Positions 1 to 7,933 of a stretch of DNA of 13,275 bases are shown piece after piece. The number at the start of each line of letters is the position of its first letter. The first letter of the stretch is position 1. The DNA comes from JBJENW01 sp051880395 (GTDB lineage: Bacteria; Bacillota; Clostridia; Lachnospirales; Lachnospiraceae), in the NCBI GenBank assembly GCA_051880395.1, contig JBJENW010000163.1, positions 1 through 13,275 on the forward strand, read 5' to 3'. The notes under the pieces are model-generated. The model saw only the letters and a list, made by a program, of their open reading frames with translations, did no database searches and had not been told where the DNA came from. The translations under genes were made by a program, and so were the position numbers.

Positions 1-141
1 AAGTCCAATGCCGGGTTCCCGCCGGCATGATCACTCAAGATTCCGAGAGATCATCTTAAAGTTCCTTCTTCCACAATATCTGCCGCATATACCGGGCTGT
101 GAAAAAAGCAGATGACTCATCTGACAACGCATACGTTTTTC
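1..141 (-). pseudogene. degraded N-terminus of a second BspA-like LRR secreted protein (partial)
   Basis: On the minus strand one frame reads CFFHSPVYAADIVEEGTL, close to CFFQSPIHAATIVEEGTL at the end of the signal peptide of the large LRR protein encoded further right. The DNA at 61..112 aligns without gaps to 7785..7836 with 40 of 52 identical bases by hand count, and many differences are synonymous, which points to common ancestry as coding DNA. The frame is broken: an in-frame TGA lies just upstream of the matching part and another directly after GTL. Beyond that stop, pieces in different frames (DDLS, NLE, LSDHAG) resemble the 'GDNLTWxLxxxGTL' opening of these LRR modules, suggesting several indels. 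No convincing start codon or ribosome binding site was found. The rest of the copy, if any, lies outside the window. It is either a decayed paralogue or an intact gene damaged by sequence errors at the edge. Confidence 0.6.
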
Positions 142-149
142 AAACAGCC

Positions 150-1796
150 TCAACCAGTATGATACTTTTGATTATCTAACAAATGCTCTGTTTTCGCTAC
201 GATCAAAGACACTGCCACATCCCCGGTCGAGTTCACTGCGGTTCGAAACATTCCCATCATGGAATCAATCCCTATGATCAAACTGAGTGCCTCCGTCGGA
301 ATGCCAAGCTGTACTAATAACACTGACAGACAGACCAGACCGGACCCCGGGATACCCGGAGCACCAATGGAAAGCACAACTACCGAAAAAATCATAGAAA
401 ACAATGCTGTATGATCCATCTCGACTCCAAATACTTTTGCTAAAAATAACCCCGCTACTACCATATAAATACAGGAACCATCCATATTCACTGTTGCTCC
501 CAACGGAATGGAAAATGCACACACTTTTGAAGAAATACCAAGTCTTTTGCAGGACTCAATGTTAAACGGCATTGCCGCATTCGAAGATGCAAGGCTAAAA
601 TTTGTCAACATTGTCGGTGCATGCTTTTTAACTAGTTTTAGTGGATTTAACCTTCCAATGATCAGTACCAAAATACAATACACACATACCATCACAGCAA
701 GCGCCAAAAGGAAGGTTCCAACAAAACTCATGATCGCAGCCAGCATATCTGTTCCCGTCAGCATCACCAGTGATGTGATCGAACACAAAACTGCTAACGG
801 AATCACTTTTACAATCAAGGTTGTGATTTTTAAAAACAGCATATTACAAGCTTCAAAAAAATCTTTCAACGGTTTAGAATAATCACCGATCATTCCTACT
901 GCAACTCCGCAAATGATCGCCATGAATATGATCTGCAGCATGTTTCCTTCTAAAAAAGGTTTTACAAAATTTGACGGAACAATATTTATGATCGTATCCA
1001 AAATAGATATATTGGTTTCATTTGCGGTTTCAATCGTACTTTTCGCTGCATCGGTTACAAATCCCGCAAGTGCAGCATTTCCCGGCTGAATGATAAAAAA
1101 TACTCCTAAGCCTACCAATATCGCCAAAAATGTTGTAAACAGATACATTCCCATCACTTTTGCGCCGATCTTTCCAAGATCGCGTAAACTATCAAATTGT
1201 GAGAGACAGGATACGATTGAAAAAAATACAACCGGTCCGATGATCATTTTCAGCGCATTCAAAAACATCGTTTTTACAGGACTAAAAATGTATTCATTCA
1301 AAGCAAGTTGTACCGCTTTCGGTAACAATATTTTAAACACGCCCCCCAATACAACCGCTGCACCTAATGCTGCAAGTGTGAAATACAATTGTTTGCGATC
1401 CGAACGTTTCACTGTAATTTGTATTGTATTTTTATGTGCGTTGTTTTTATATCGGATTCGATCTGCCTGGGAGCGAAACAAAAGGCCTCTGATCGCGTTT
1501 TCCGTGCTTTCATCCACATCATCTAATTCCATATTTCCGAAAACAGCACGGCTTTCCGATATATCAAATGCTTCTCCTTGTGCACAAACAGTCAAATTCA
1601 CATCGCCAAGCTTTTTTTGAAATTTTATCTCCAGTTCGGATTCTTTGGGTGCATGTTGAATCAAACTGACAATGGATTCTTCCACCATAAGCATTGTCAT
1701 TATGGAATCGTGTTTATCGAGCTTATATTTTTTCAATTCTTTTTCCACATAATTTAAGATGCGCTCCATCTCTTCTTTTCTACATGGTACTTTCAC
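150..1796 (-). CDS. DAACS-family (glutamate/dicarboxylate:cation) symporter with N-terminal HATPase-like domain
   Basis: This is a secondary transporter predicted to move an acidic or dicarboxylate substrate across the cytoplasmic membrane with cations. Residues from about 140 onward are hydrophobic and carry the DAACS signatures: SSNAAMP (first re-entrant hairpin), PLGATVNMDGS (unwound TM7), GAPGIPGSG (second hairpin) and FRTAVNSTGD (TM8). The TM8 arginine (R518) and the cation-site Asp (D526) are kept, but the position matching GltPh Asp394, which binds the substrate amino group, is Gly515. Ordinary members have about 400-450 residues; this one has 548 because of a cytoplasmic N-terminal domain of about 135 residues resembling SpoIIAB/RsbW-type ATPases (VEESIVSLIQHA, then AQGEAFDI), with its ATP-binding Asn and Asp replaced. 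I start at GTG 1796, which sits 6 bases after an AGGTG ribosome binding site; the GTG at 1803-1805 overlaps that site. The gene begins 56 bases after the LRR gene, across a hairpin. The substrate is not certain. Confidence 0.9.
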   Translation of the reverse strand: MKVPCRKEEMERILNYVEKELKKYKLDKHDSIMTMLMVEESIVSLIQHAPKESELEIKFQKKLGDVNLTVCAQGEAFDISESRAVFGNMELDDVDESTENAIRGLLFRSQADRIRYKNNAHKNTIQITVKRSDRKQLYFTLAALGAAVVLGGVFKILLPKAVQLALNEYIFSPVKTMFLNALKMIIGPVVFFSIVSCLSQFDSLRDLGKIGAKVMGMYLFTTFLAILVGLGVFFIIQPGNAALAGFVTDAAKSTIETANETNISILDTIINIVPSNFVKPFLEGNMLQIIFMAIICGVAVGMIGDYSKPLKDFFEACNMLFLKITTLIVKVIPLAVLCSITSLVMLTGTDMLAAIMSFVGTFLLALAVMVCVYCILVLIIGRLNPLKLVKKHAPTMLTNFSLASSNAAMPFNIESCKRLGISSKVCAFSIPLGATVNMDGSCIYMVVAGLFLAKVFGVEMDHTALFSMIFSVVVLSIGAPGIPGSGLVCLSVLLVQLGIPTEALSLIIGIDSMMGMFRTAVNSTGDVAVSLIVAKTEHLLDNQKYHTG

Positions 1797-1800
1797 TTGT

Positions 1801-1820
1801 CTCACCTCTTTTTAAAGAGG
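1801..1820 (-). promoter_or_regulatory. ribosome binding site inside a hairpin that may mask it
   Basis: On the minus strand CCTCTTT-AA-AAAGAGG (plus 1805-1820) is a perfect inverted repeat directly before the symporter start. Its 3' arm ends in the AGAGG that forms part of the ribosome binding site (AGAGGTGAG), so the folded form would hide the site. Its 5' arm overlaps by four bases the 3' arm of the terminator-like hairpin at 1817-1835, so the two structures exclude each other. The inverted repeat is seen directly; a regulatory role is inference. Confidence 0.4.
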
Positions 1821-1837
1821 GGCGAGATGCCCCTCCC
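1810..1837 (-). terminator. weak Rho-independent-type terminator after the LRR gene
   Basis: On the minus strand GAGGGGC-ATCTC-GCCCCTC forms a 7-bp GC-rich stem with a 5-base loop (plus 1817-1835), 17 bases after the LRR stop codon, followed by TTTAAAAAG. The stem can extend by G-U pairs. Only three T residues follow it, so termination is probably partial and some transcripts may read into the symporter gene. Confidence 0.55.
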
Positions 1838-1852
1838 TTTTCAAAAATGATG

Positions 1853-4800
1853 TTACCTTACTGTTATTGTCGCTTTCTTTGCGTATCCATTTCGTGAGTA
1901 GACATAAATACTACATTTTCCTTTTCCTACTGCTTTTATCTTTCCTTTTTCAGAAACTGTTGCCACCTTTTTATCACTGGATGCATACCGAAATTCTTTT
2001 CCATGCGCATCTGATAGCAAATGCTTCTTCTTATCTACCAACAATGTCTTTGCTTTCACAACCACTGTTTTACCCTTTTTCAGCGAATACGATGAGTTTG
2101 TGAGTTTTATACCCTTTGCATTTGTCAGTTTCGTATTTTTACTTCCAACGACGTGTGCTGTTAAACTTCTTCCAAGTAGCGCTTTTTTTCCACTGATCTT
2201 CGTATCTGCAGTCACATATACTTTAAAGTTCTTTTTTAAGTCTAGTTTTTTTCCTTTTAAACGAGAAACGGATACTGCTGTTTTTCCTTTTACTGTGGCA
2301 GTTGTTTTTGTCGAAAAATCCTTTCCACAGTATTGTACATACACACTATACTGTTTGGCACCCATTACTTTTCCCCAAGAGATCTGCAACTTGCTTCCTG
2401 TCTGGCTGACTTTCAGATCTTTATTCAATGACAGGGCATTTTTCTCCTGCTCTTTTTTCGTCGGAAGAGACGGTTTTACAACACTTGGCTTTTCGCTTGG
2501 TTTTGTGCTTGGTTTTGTGCTTGGTTTTGCACTTGGTTTACTACTTGGCTGCATGCTCGGTATTACCGGTTCACTTTCTTCCCCGAAACTTGGTTCCGTA
2601 TTTATTTCTTCGCTTGGCCTGCTTGCCTCTATGCTTGGCTCTGTACTCACCTCTTTACTTGGTTCCAGATTCGTTTCTTCGCTTGGCCTGCTTGCCTCTA
2701 TGCTTGGCTCTGTACTTACTTCTTTGCTTGGTTGCAAATTCGATTCTTCACCTGGCATACTTACATCCATACTCGGTTCTGTGCTCACCTCTTCACTTGG
2801 CAAAGCGGGTTGAGAACTTGACACTTCACTCGGTCTTTCACTAGGTACAGCAGGCTCTGACTCTGAAGATGACACCTCACTTGGTATAACAGATTCTTCT
2901 TCGCTTGCATTTTTACTTGGATCAGATGGTATACTTGGAGCAATACTCGATTCAACACTAGAAATACTACTTGTTGCCCCCGACGTTTCACTCGGTTTGC
3001 TCGTTCCTCCTGGTCTGCTTGGTTTTACACTTGGACGTGTTGGCAGTGAAACCGGTTGGTTACTTGGAACCTCCGGTGTGTTTACGCCCCGGATATGATC
3101 CTTATAAACGCCCCAGCCGACTACATTTCCTTCCACTTCTGTGATGTCTGATTTAAATGCAGCAACAGATTCGTCCGGCACAAAAAGAACCAGATTTGGT
3201 AAAATCTCATCTTCATCCGTTTGAAAAACAGAGGATGATACCGTACACATATGTGGATTTGTGATATTTACAGATACCTTTGTCAAATTTTCACATCCCC
3301 AAAATGCAGAATCACCGATACTCGTCACACTCTTTGGAATAATGGCCTCTTTTGCATTGACACAACAGAGAAATGCTTTTGCACCGATGGATTGTACACC
3401 ATCTGGAATTTCTATTTTTTCCAAGCCGTCACACAATTCAAAGGCTTTTTCTCCGATTTCTGTCACATTTGGCATACTCGGCAATGCTTTTAAGCTGACG
3501 CACTGATAAAATGCCCCATCACCGATACTCGTTACATTTTCTGAAAAATGAATCTCTTTTAATGCCCGGCAAAATGCAAAGGTCATCTCTTCTATTTGTG
3601 TCACTCCATTTGGAATCGAAATCTGCTCTAATTTTGCACATCCTCCAAATGCCCCTGACCCAAGGGATTGCAAGTTTGCTGGCAGGTGTATGTCTGATAA
3701 TTCCCAACACTCTCGAAATGCCGATTTTCCAATGACTGTAACTGTATCCGGGATTGCAAGCGTTTTCAACTTATAACAAGCTACAAATACTTTCTCCCCG
3801 ATACTTGTCACACTGTCCGGTATCACGACGGTTTCGAGACCCTCACACATGAAAAATACCTTTTCCGGAAGGATGGTGACCCCATTTGGAATTTCTACGT
3901 TTTTTAATGAAGCACATCCATAAAACGCACCGGATCCGATCTCTTGTACCCGATTTGCGAAATCCAGGTTTTCCAGTTTTTTGCACATATAAAATGCCTC
4001 TGGTCCGATCGTGGTAATGCCTGATGCCATGCCACCGGCTGAAACGAATCTCCAATACTGTGGTTCCCGTATGTCTATCTGCGTTAAGTTTTCGCATTGA
4101 TAAAAAGCACTCTGTCCGATCGTTTGTACACTCGAAGGAATCGAAGCACTGCTTACAGTGGAATTCTGGAACGCCTGATCACAGATGGATGTGATTCCTT
4201 CCCCAATCACTACGGTTTGTATGGAATCTTTATAGGCTTCCCATGGCAATATGCCATCTTCTGCATTTGGCATCTCTCCCTGCCCGGAAATCGTAAAAGT
4301 CTGATTTTTGGTCTGGTCTTCTGTCTGATCTTCTATCTGATTTTTTGTCAGTTCCCAGTGCATCGTCGTTCCCAATGTTCCGCCATCATATTCTTTCCAT
4401 GTCAGATTTCCGTCGTAATTTTGTTTTTTCTCCTCTGTCCAACTCTTACATTCTTTTGGAATCAGTATCGTCGCTGTTGTACTTCCAAAACAACCGTCTC
4501 CAAACGTCGGTGCCTCGCCCATAAATTTGACGGTTTCCAATCCACTTCCTGTAAATGCCTTATTTCCAATTTCTGTCACGCTCATCGGAATTTCAATCTG
4601 CTTTAATGATTTGCAATTATAAAACATTGAGATTCCAAATGACGTAAAGGTATCCGATAACTTTACATTTGAAAGACTGGTACAATCTTCAAAAATATTT
4701 ATACCCACTTCTCCTGTAATCGTTCCGTTTATCATAACAGTTTCCAATGCGGTACATCTTTGAAATGCATAATCTCCAATCATTGGTTCCCCGGAAATCG

Positions 4801-7800
4801 TTACGATTTTCAATGCACTGCAACCTGAAAATGCATACTTCTTTATCGTCTTTACACTATTTGAAACAAAAATGCTATCCAAATTCGGGCATTCTGTAAA
4901 TGCCTGTGTTCCGATGGTTGTTACACTATCCGGCAAATCAATCGATTGCATCGGACATTGCATAAACGCATAATTACCGATGGCAGTAATTCCATTCTCT
5001 ATCATTACATATCTTACGCGATCTCCTAGTTTTTTCCATGGCAAAATATTATCCTTATCATTTGGAATTTCTCCCGTTCCCGCAATGATCAGTCTTCCAT
5101 TTTCGTTCAATTCCCAGGATATATTGTCTCCGACTGTTCCACTGCTGGCCGCCAGCCATGTCAGTTTTCCGCCGTAATCCATTTGCACTTCCGAAGTCCA
5201 CGTCTGGTATTCCGGTGGATAAATAACTTCTGCCGTTACATTTGTAAACACGTCTGATTCCATTACTGGTGCTTCCCCTTGAAAAGTAATGTTCTTCAGA
5301 CTGCTGCAATCTGCAAACGCTCTGGTCTGTATTTTTGTCACTGTATTTGGAAGAACCACTTCCTCCAATGTCTCGCAGTTTTCAAATGCAGAAACACCGA
5401 TCACCTGCGCGTTTGAAAGCAAAATCGTATGTAAATTTTTGCATCCACGAAACGCGCCTTCTCCGATATCTGTCAGACTAGAAGGAAACTCCACATACTC
5501 CAGCTTCGGGGTGTCCTGAAACATCTGTTTTCCAACTGCAGTAATCCCCTCCTGCAGTATAACCGATCGGATGAGTCCCTGATACCGCTTCAATTGATTT
5601 CCTTCTTCTTCCGACAGATCCGGCAAATCTCCGCTTCCCTGAATTGTCAAAGTCCCTGTTGTATCCAGTGTCCAACTGAAATTATTTCCAAGTGAACTTT
5701 CTATTTCCGCGGAAGGAAATGGCTGATTCTCTTTATACGTGGCCGTACATCCTAGAATCGAGGTCGCACCAACTATCTCCTTTTCCCAGCCAGAGTTTTC
5801 CACCGGGAAATACACGACCACCTGACAGGATTTGAGGCAATCTTTTTCAAAAGTTGGTTTCTCTCCCATAAAATAAAGGTACCGTATGCCGCTCTCTGCC
5901 CATGCATTTTCTTTTATCTCTGTCACAGAAGCAGGAATTGTCATTTCTTTTAGCCCTGTACAACCCTGAAATGCGGATTTTCCAATTGTTGTGATACTGT
6001 CCGGGAGCAATATTTCACGCAGATTATTTTGTTGTGCAAATACACTTTCTCCGATCGCTGTCACTCCAGATTCGATGATTACTTTCTTTACGGAAATACC
6101 TGATGTCGACCATGGCATAGAACCCGCATCTGCATTCGGGATCTCACCGTTTCCGCATATGCGTAATGTTCCATCTTCCGTCAGCTCCCATGTCAGATTT
6201 TCTCCGAAAGATCCGTTCCTGCATCCTTTCCACGTCAAATTTCCACCGTAATTTTTCTTTACTTCCTCCGTCCATGTCTGATTTTCGATTGGATAAAACA
6301 CATCCGCAGTTACTTGTAAAAATACATATTTCGAATCCATTTTCGGTGCATCTCCTAAAAATTTTATCTTCTTCAAACTACTGCAATCCTCAAACGCCTC
6401 TGATTGTATTTCCGTAACATTTGCTGGTATGACGATTGACTCTAAATTCCGGCATCTTAAAAATGCAATAATTGGTATAATTGATACCTTCTCTGGAATC
6501 GTTATCTCTGTCAATCCGATACAGTCACAAAATACAAAGCCTTCCATTTTCTCTAAACTTTTCGGTAATTCTATCGTTTTCAAAGATGAACAGCCAACAA
6601 ATGCCCCCTCTCCTATAGATACCACACTATTCGGTAATTCTATCGTTTCCAAAGACGAACACCAGGCAAATGCATTTGCTCCAATGGATGAAATTTCTTT
6701 TCCAAGCTCAACCGTTTTCACAGATCCACGATACAGATCCCATGGAACTGGATTTTCTTCCGATGCATCTGGCATTGCCCCGCTTCCCTGAATGGCAAGC
6801 TTGCCTTCCGTATCCAATGTCCATGAAAACGTACCGTACGTACCCGTTACTGTTTCTGCCACTCCTGGTACGGAATCCCGGTAGGTGACCGGAACCCATT
6901 GAGTGGAGGATGCACCATAAGTTTGTTTTGTTTCTTCTGTCCATGTGGCATTGTCTTTTGGATAATATGCAATGATATGACCACAGTTTGCTAAACTATT
7001 TTCTGCAAGTGCCGGTGCAGTTCCCTGAAAACAAATGGTTCGAATCCCAGAATCTCCAAATGCCTCTGGTCCTACTATTTTTAATCCCTCAGGAATCTGA
7101 ATTTTCCTCAAATTATAACAGCCATAAAATGCTTCCTCTCCAATTTCCGTTACCCCATCCGGAATCTGAATCTCTTCCAAATTAATGCATCCCATAAATA
7201 GTCCCTTCGGAATGACTGTTACACTCTTAGGTATATGGAAAGATGTCATTGCGCTGCAACTCCAGAACATCCGTTCTCCCAATTGGCTGGTTTCGTCTGG
7301 TAACCGAACCGTCTGCAAACTGCAGCATTCCCTAAACACAAATTCTCCAAACTCTGTATCACTGTTTTGAATCGTTATCTCTTTTAATCTGATACAGTTG
7401 TTAAATGCTTTATCTCCAATTACTGACACACTTTTCGGTATCGTAAGCTTCTCTAATTTTGTACAGTTCAAAAATGCATTTTTATTAATCGTGATAAGCC
7501 CTTCTGAAAACTGAACCTCGATCAAATTCGGGCAATCTGTAAATGCCTGTCTTTTCAGTTCTTTCACACTGCTCGGAATCGAAATACTCTTCATTTTACA
7601 ATCATAGAACGAGCAACTTCCGATTTCTGTGATTCCCTCTTCCAACACAACCGTTCTCACTTTGTCCCCTAACTTTTCCCACGGCATCGTTGTATCAGAT
7701 GCCTCCGGTATCGCTCCATTTCCGCTGATTCGCAGTGTCCCAGTGGCATACAGTGCCCACTTGATCTCTGTGTTTTCTTCCAAAGTACCTTCTTCTACGA

Positions 7801-7894
7801 TCGTTGCTGCATGTATTGGGCTTTGGAAAAAGCAGAACTGCAGGCAGGCAAACAGAATCAGTCCAATCACTCTACTGAAATACTTTTTCTTCAT
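1853..7894 (-). CDS. large secreted BspA-like leucine-rich-repeat protein with Pro/Ser linker, Fn3-like and Big_2-like domains
   Basis: A 2013-residue exported protein, probably an adhesin or binding protein; the ligand is unknown. Residues 1-29 form a signal peptide (MKKK, hydrophobic core, SPIHA before the likely cut). The body has six modules beginning near residues 36, 353, 563, 735, 921 and 1171. Each opens with a beta segment of the type GTxGxNLxWxLxxxGxLxIxGxGxIPxA...PW, then runs of LRR_5 repeats (IPxSVxxIGxxAFxxCxxL, about 23 residues), usually closing with a TWTEExxxxYGGxLTW-like element. The sixth module is about twice as long as the others. Residues about 1605-1812 are a Pro/Ser/Glu/Lys linker. 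An Fn3-like domain (LQISWGKVMGAKQYSVYVQ) and a Big_2-like domain (SSDKKVATVSEKGKIKAVGKG) end the protein. I see no LPXTG motif, SLH repeats or C-terminal membrane segment, so surface retention is unexplained. I start at ATG 7894, 6 bases after GGAAGG; upstream in-frame ATGs have badly spaced sites and would bury the signal peptide. Confidence 0.92.
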   Translation of the reverse strand: MKKKYFSRVIGLILFACLQFCFFQSPIHAATIVEEGTLEENTEIKWALYATGTLRISGNGAIPEASDTTMPWEKLGDKVRTVVLEEGITEIGSCSFYDCKMKSISIPSSVKELKRQAFTDCPNLIEVQFSEGLITINKNAFLNCTKLEKLTIPKSVSVIGDKAFNNCIRLKEITIQNSDTEFGEFVFRECCSLQTVRLPDETSQLGERMFWSCSAMTSFHIPKSVTVIPKGLFMGCINLEEIQIPDGVTEIGEEAFYGCYNLRKIQIPEGLKIVGPEAFGDSGIRTICFQGTAPALAENSLANCGHIIAYYPKDNATWTEETKQTYGASSTQWVPVTYRDSVPGVAETVTGTYGTFSWTLDTEGKLAIQGSGAMPDASEENPVPWDLYRGSVKTVELGKEISSIGANAFAWCSSLETIELPNSVVSIGEGAFVGCSSLKTIELPKSLEKMEGFVFCDCIGLTEITIPEKVSIIPIIAFLRCRNLESIVIPANVTEIQSEAFEDCSSLKKIKFLGDAPKMDSKYVFLQVTADVFYPIENQTWTEEVKKNYGGNLTWKGCRNGSFGENLTWELTEDGTLRICGNGEIPNADAGSMPWSTSGISVKKVIIESGVTAIGESVFAQQNNLREILLPDSITTIGKSAFQGCTGLKEMTIPASVTEIKENAWAESGIRYLYFMGEKPTFEKDCLKSCQVVVYFPVENSGWEKEIVGATSILGCTATYKENQPFPSAEIESSLGNNFSWTLDTTGTLTIQGSGDLPDLSEEEGNQLKRYQGLIRSVILQEGITAVGKQMFQDTPKLEYVEFPSSLTDIGEGAFRGCKNLHTILLSNAQVIGVSAFENCETLEEVVLPNTVTKIQTRAFADCSSLKNITFQGEAPVMESDVFTNVTAEVIYPPEYQTWTSEVQMDYGGKLTWLAASSGTVGDNISWELNENGRLIIAGTGEIPNDKDNILPWKKLGDRVRYVMIENGITAIGNYAFMQCPMQSIDLPDSVTTIGTQAFTECPNLDSIFVSNSVKTIKKYAFSGCSALKIVTISGEPMIGDYAFQRCTALETVMINGTITGEVGINIFEDCTSLSNVKLSDTFTSFGISMFYNCKSLKQIEIPMSVTEIGNKAFTGSGLETVKFMGEAPTFGDGCFGSTTATILIPKECKSWTEEKKQNYDGNLTWKEYDGGTLGTTMHWELTKNQIEDQTEDQTKNQTFTISGQGEMPNAEDGILPWEAYKDSIQTVVIGEGITSICDQAFQNSTVSSASIPSSVQTIGQSAFYQCENLTQIDIREPQYWRFVSAGGMASGITTIGPEAFYMCKKLENLDFANRVQEIGSGAFYGCASLKNVEIPNGVTILPEKVFFMCEGLETVVIPDSVTSIGEKVFVACYKLKTLAIPDTVTVIGKSAFRECWELSDIHLPANLQSLGSGAFGGCAKLEQISIPNGVTQIEEMTFAFCRALKEIHFSENVTSIGDGAFYQCVSLKALPSMPNVTEIGEKAFELCDGLEKIEIPDGVQSIGAKAFLCCVNAKEAIIPKSVTSIGDSAFWGCENLTKVSVNITNPHMCTVSSSVFQTDEDEILPNLVLFVPDESVAAFKSDITEVEGNVVGWGVYKDHIRGVNTPEVPSNQPVSLPTRPSVKPSRPGGTSKPSETSGATSSISSVESSIAPSIPSDPSKNASEEESVIPSEVSSSESEPAVPSERPSEVSSSQPALPSEEVSTEPSMDVSMPGEESNLQPSKEVSTEPSIEASRPSEETNLEPSKEVSTEPSIEASRPSEEINTEPSFGEESEPVIPSMQPSSKPSAKPSTKPSTKPSEKPSVVKPSLPTKKEQEKNALSLNKDLKVSQTGSKLQISWGKVMGAKQYSVYVQYCGKDFSTKTTATVKGKTAVSVSRLKGKKLDLKKNFKVYVTADTKISGKKALLGRSLTAHVVGSKNTKLTNAKGIKLTNSSYSLKKGKTVVVKAKTLLVDKKKHLLSDAHGKEFRYASSDKKVATVSEKGKIKAVGKGKCSIYVYSRNGYAKKATITVR
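2495..2542 (-). repeat. 12-bp tandem repeats coding (P-S-T/A/S-K)n
   Basis: On the plus strand the unit gcttggttttgt is repeated in register from 2495, with about three close copies and one more diverged copy. On the coding strand it gives PSTKPSTKPSAKPSSKPS at the C-terminal end of the linker, giving a positively charged extended stretch before the Fn3-like domain. The unit keeps the frame, so copy-number change would only alter linker length. Confidence 0.8.
2605..2811 (-). repeat. 69-bp tandem repeat (two near-identical copies and one diverged) in the LRR protein linker
   Basis: Copies begin at 2605, 2674 and 2743. The first two are nearly identical over 69 bases and code 23-residue units of the form NLxPSKEVSTEPSIEASRP plus SEE; the third is diverged (MDVSMPGEE). 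Sixty-nine is a multiple of three, so expansion or contraction stays in frame. The units are rich in Pro, Ser and Glu and should form an extended acidic stalk. Confidence 0.85.
4300..4347 (-). repeat. short imperfect repeats coding NQ(I/T)ED-type insert in LRR module 6
   Basis: The coding strand holds imperfect 12-base units of the type GATCAGACAGAA, giving KNQIEDQTEDQTKNQT. The insert interrupts the 'WELxxxGxLxISG' opening of the sixth module between WELT and FTISG, where the other five modules have only about 4-6 residues. It looks like replication slippage in a surface loop. Confidence 0.6.
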
Positions 7895-7933
7895 TGTCAT
7901 CCTTCCCTTCTTATTACACTTCACCATACTCCC

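Noticed and set aside
10..28. Inverted repeat TGCCGG...CCGGCA that could be a terminator
   Set aside because: No T-run follows on either strand, and the segment lies within the broken LRR-like reading frame, so a chance or coding origin is more likely.
508..1620. Plus-strand open frames opposite the symporter
   Set aside because: They lie wholly antisense to a gene with clear family motifs, have no plausible ribosome binding sites, and have unnatural composition.
2100..2813. A plus-strand open frame of 237 codons rich in LGSVLTSLLG repeats
   Set aside because: It is the antisense reading of the Pro/Ser/Glu repeats in the LRR gene; it has no ribosome binding site and no independent similarity.
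7847..7858. Possible lipobox (LFAC) in the LRR signal peptide
   Set aside because: Phe at the -2 position is atypical, the hydrophobic run before the Cys is short, and the hydrophobic stretch continues after it to a good SPIHA cut site for signal peptidase I.
7895..7927. Longer start for the LRR protein at ATG 7927 (adds MVKCNKKGRMT)
   Set aside because: AGGGGAG lies only one base before that ATG, and the extension would put charged residues ahead of a normal signal peptide; ATG 7894 has well-spaced GGAAGG.
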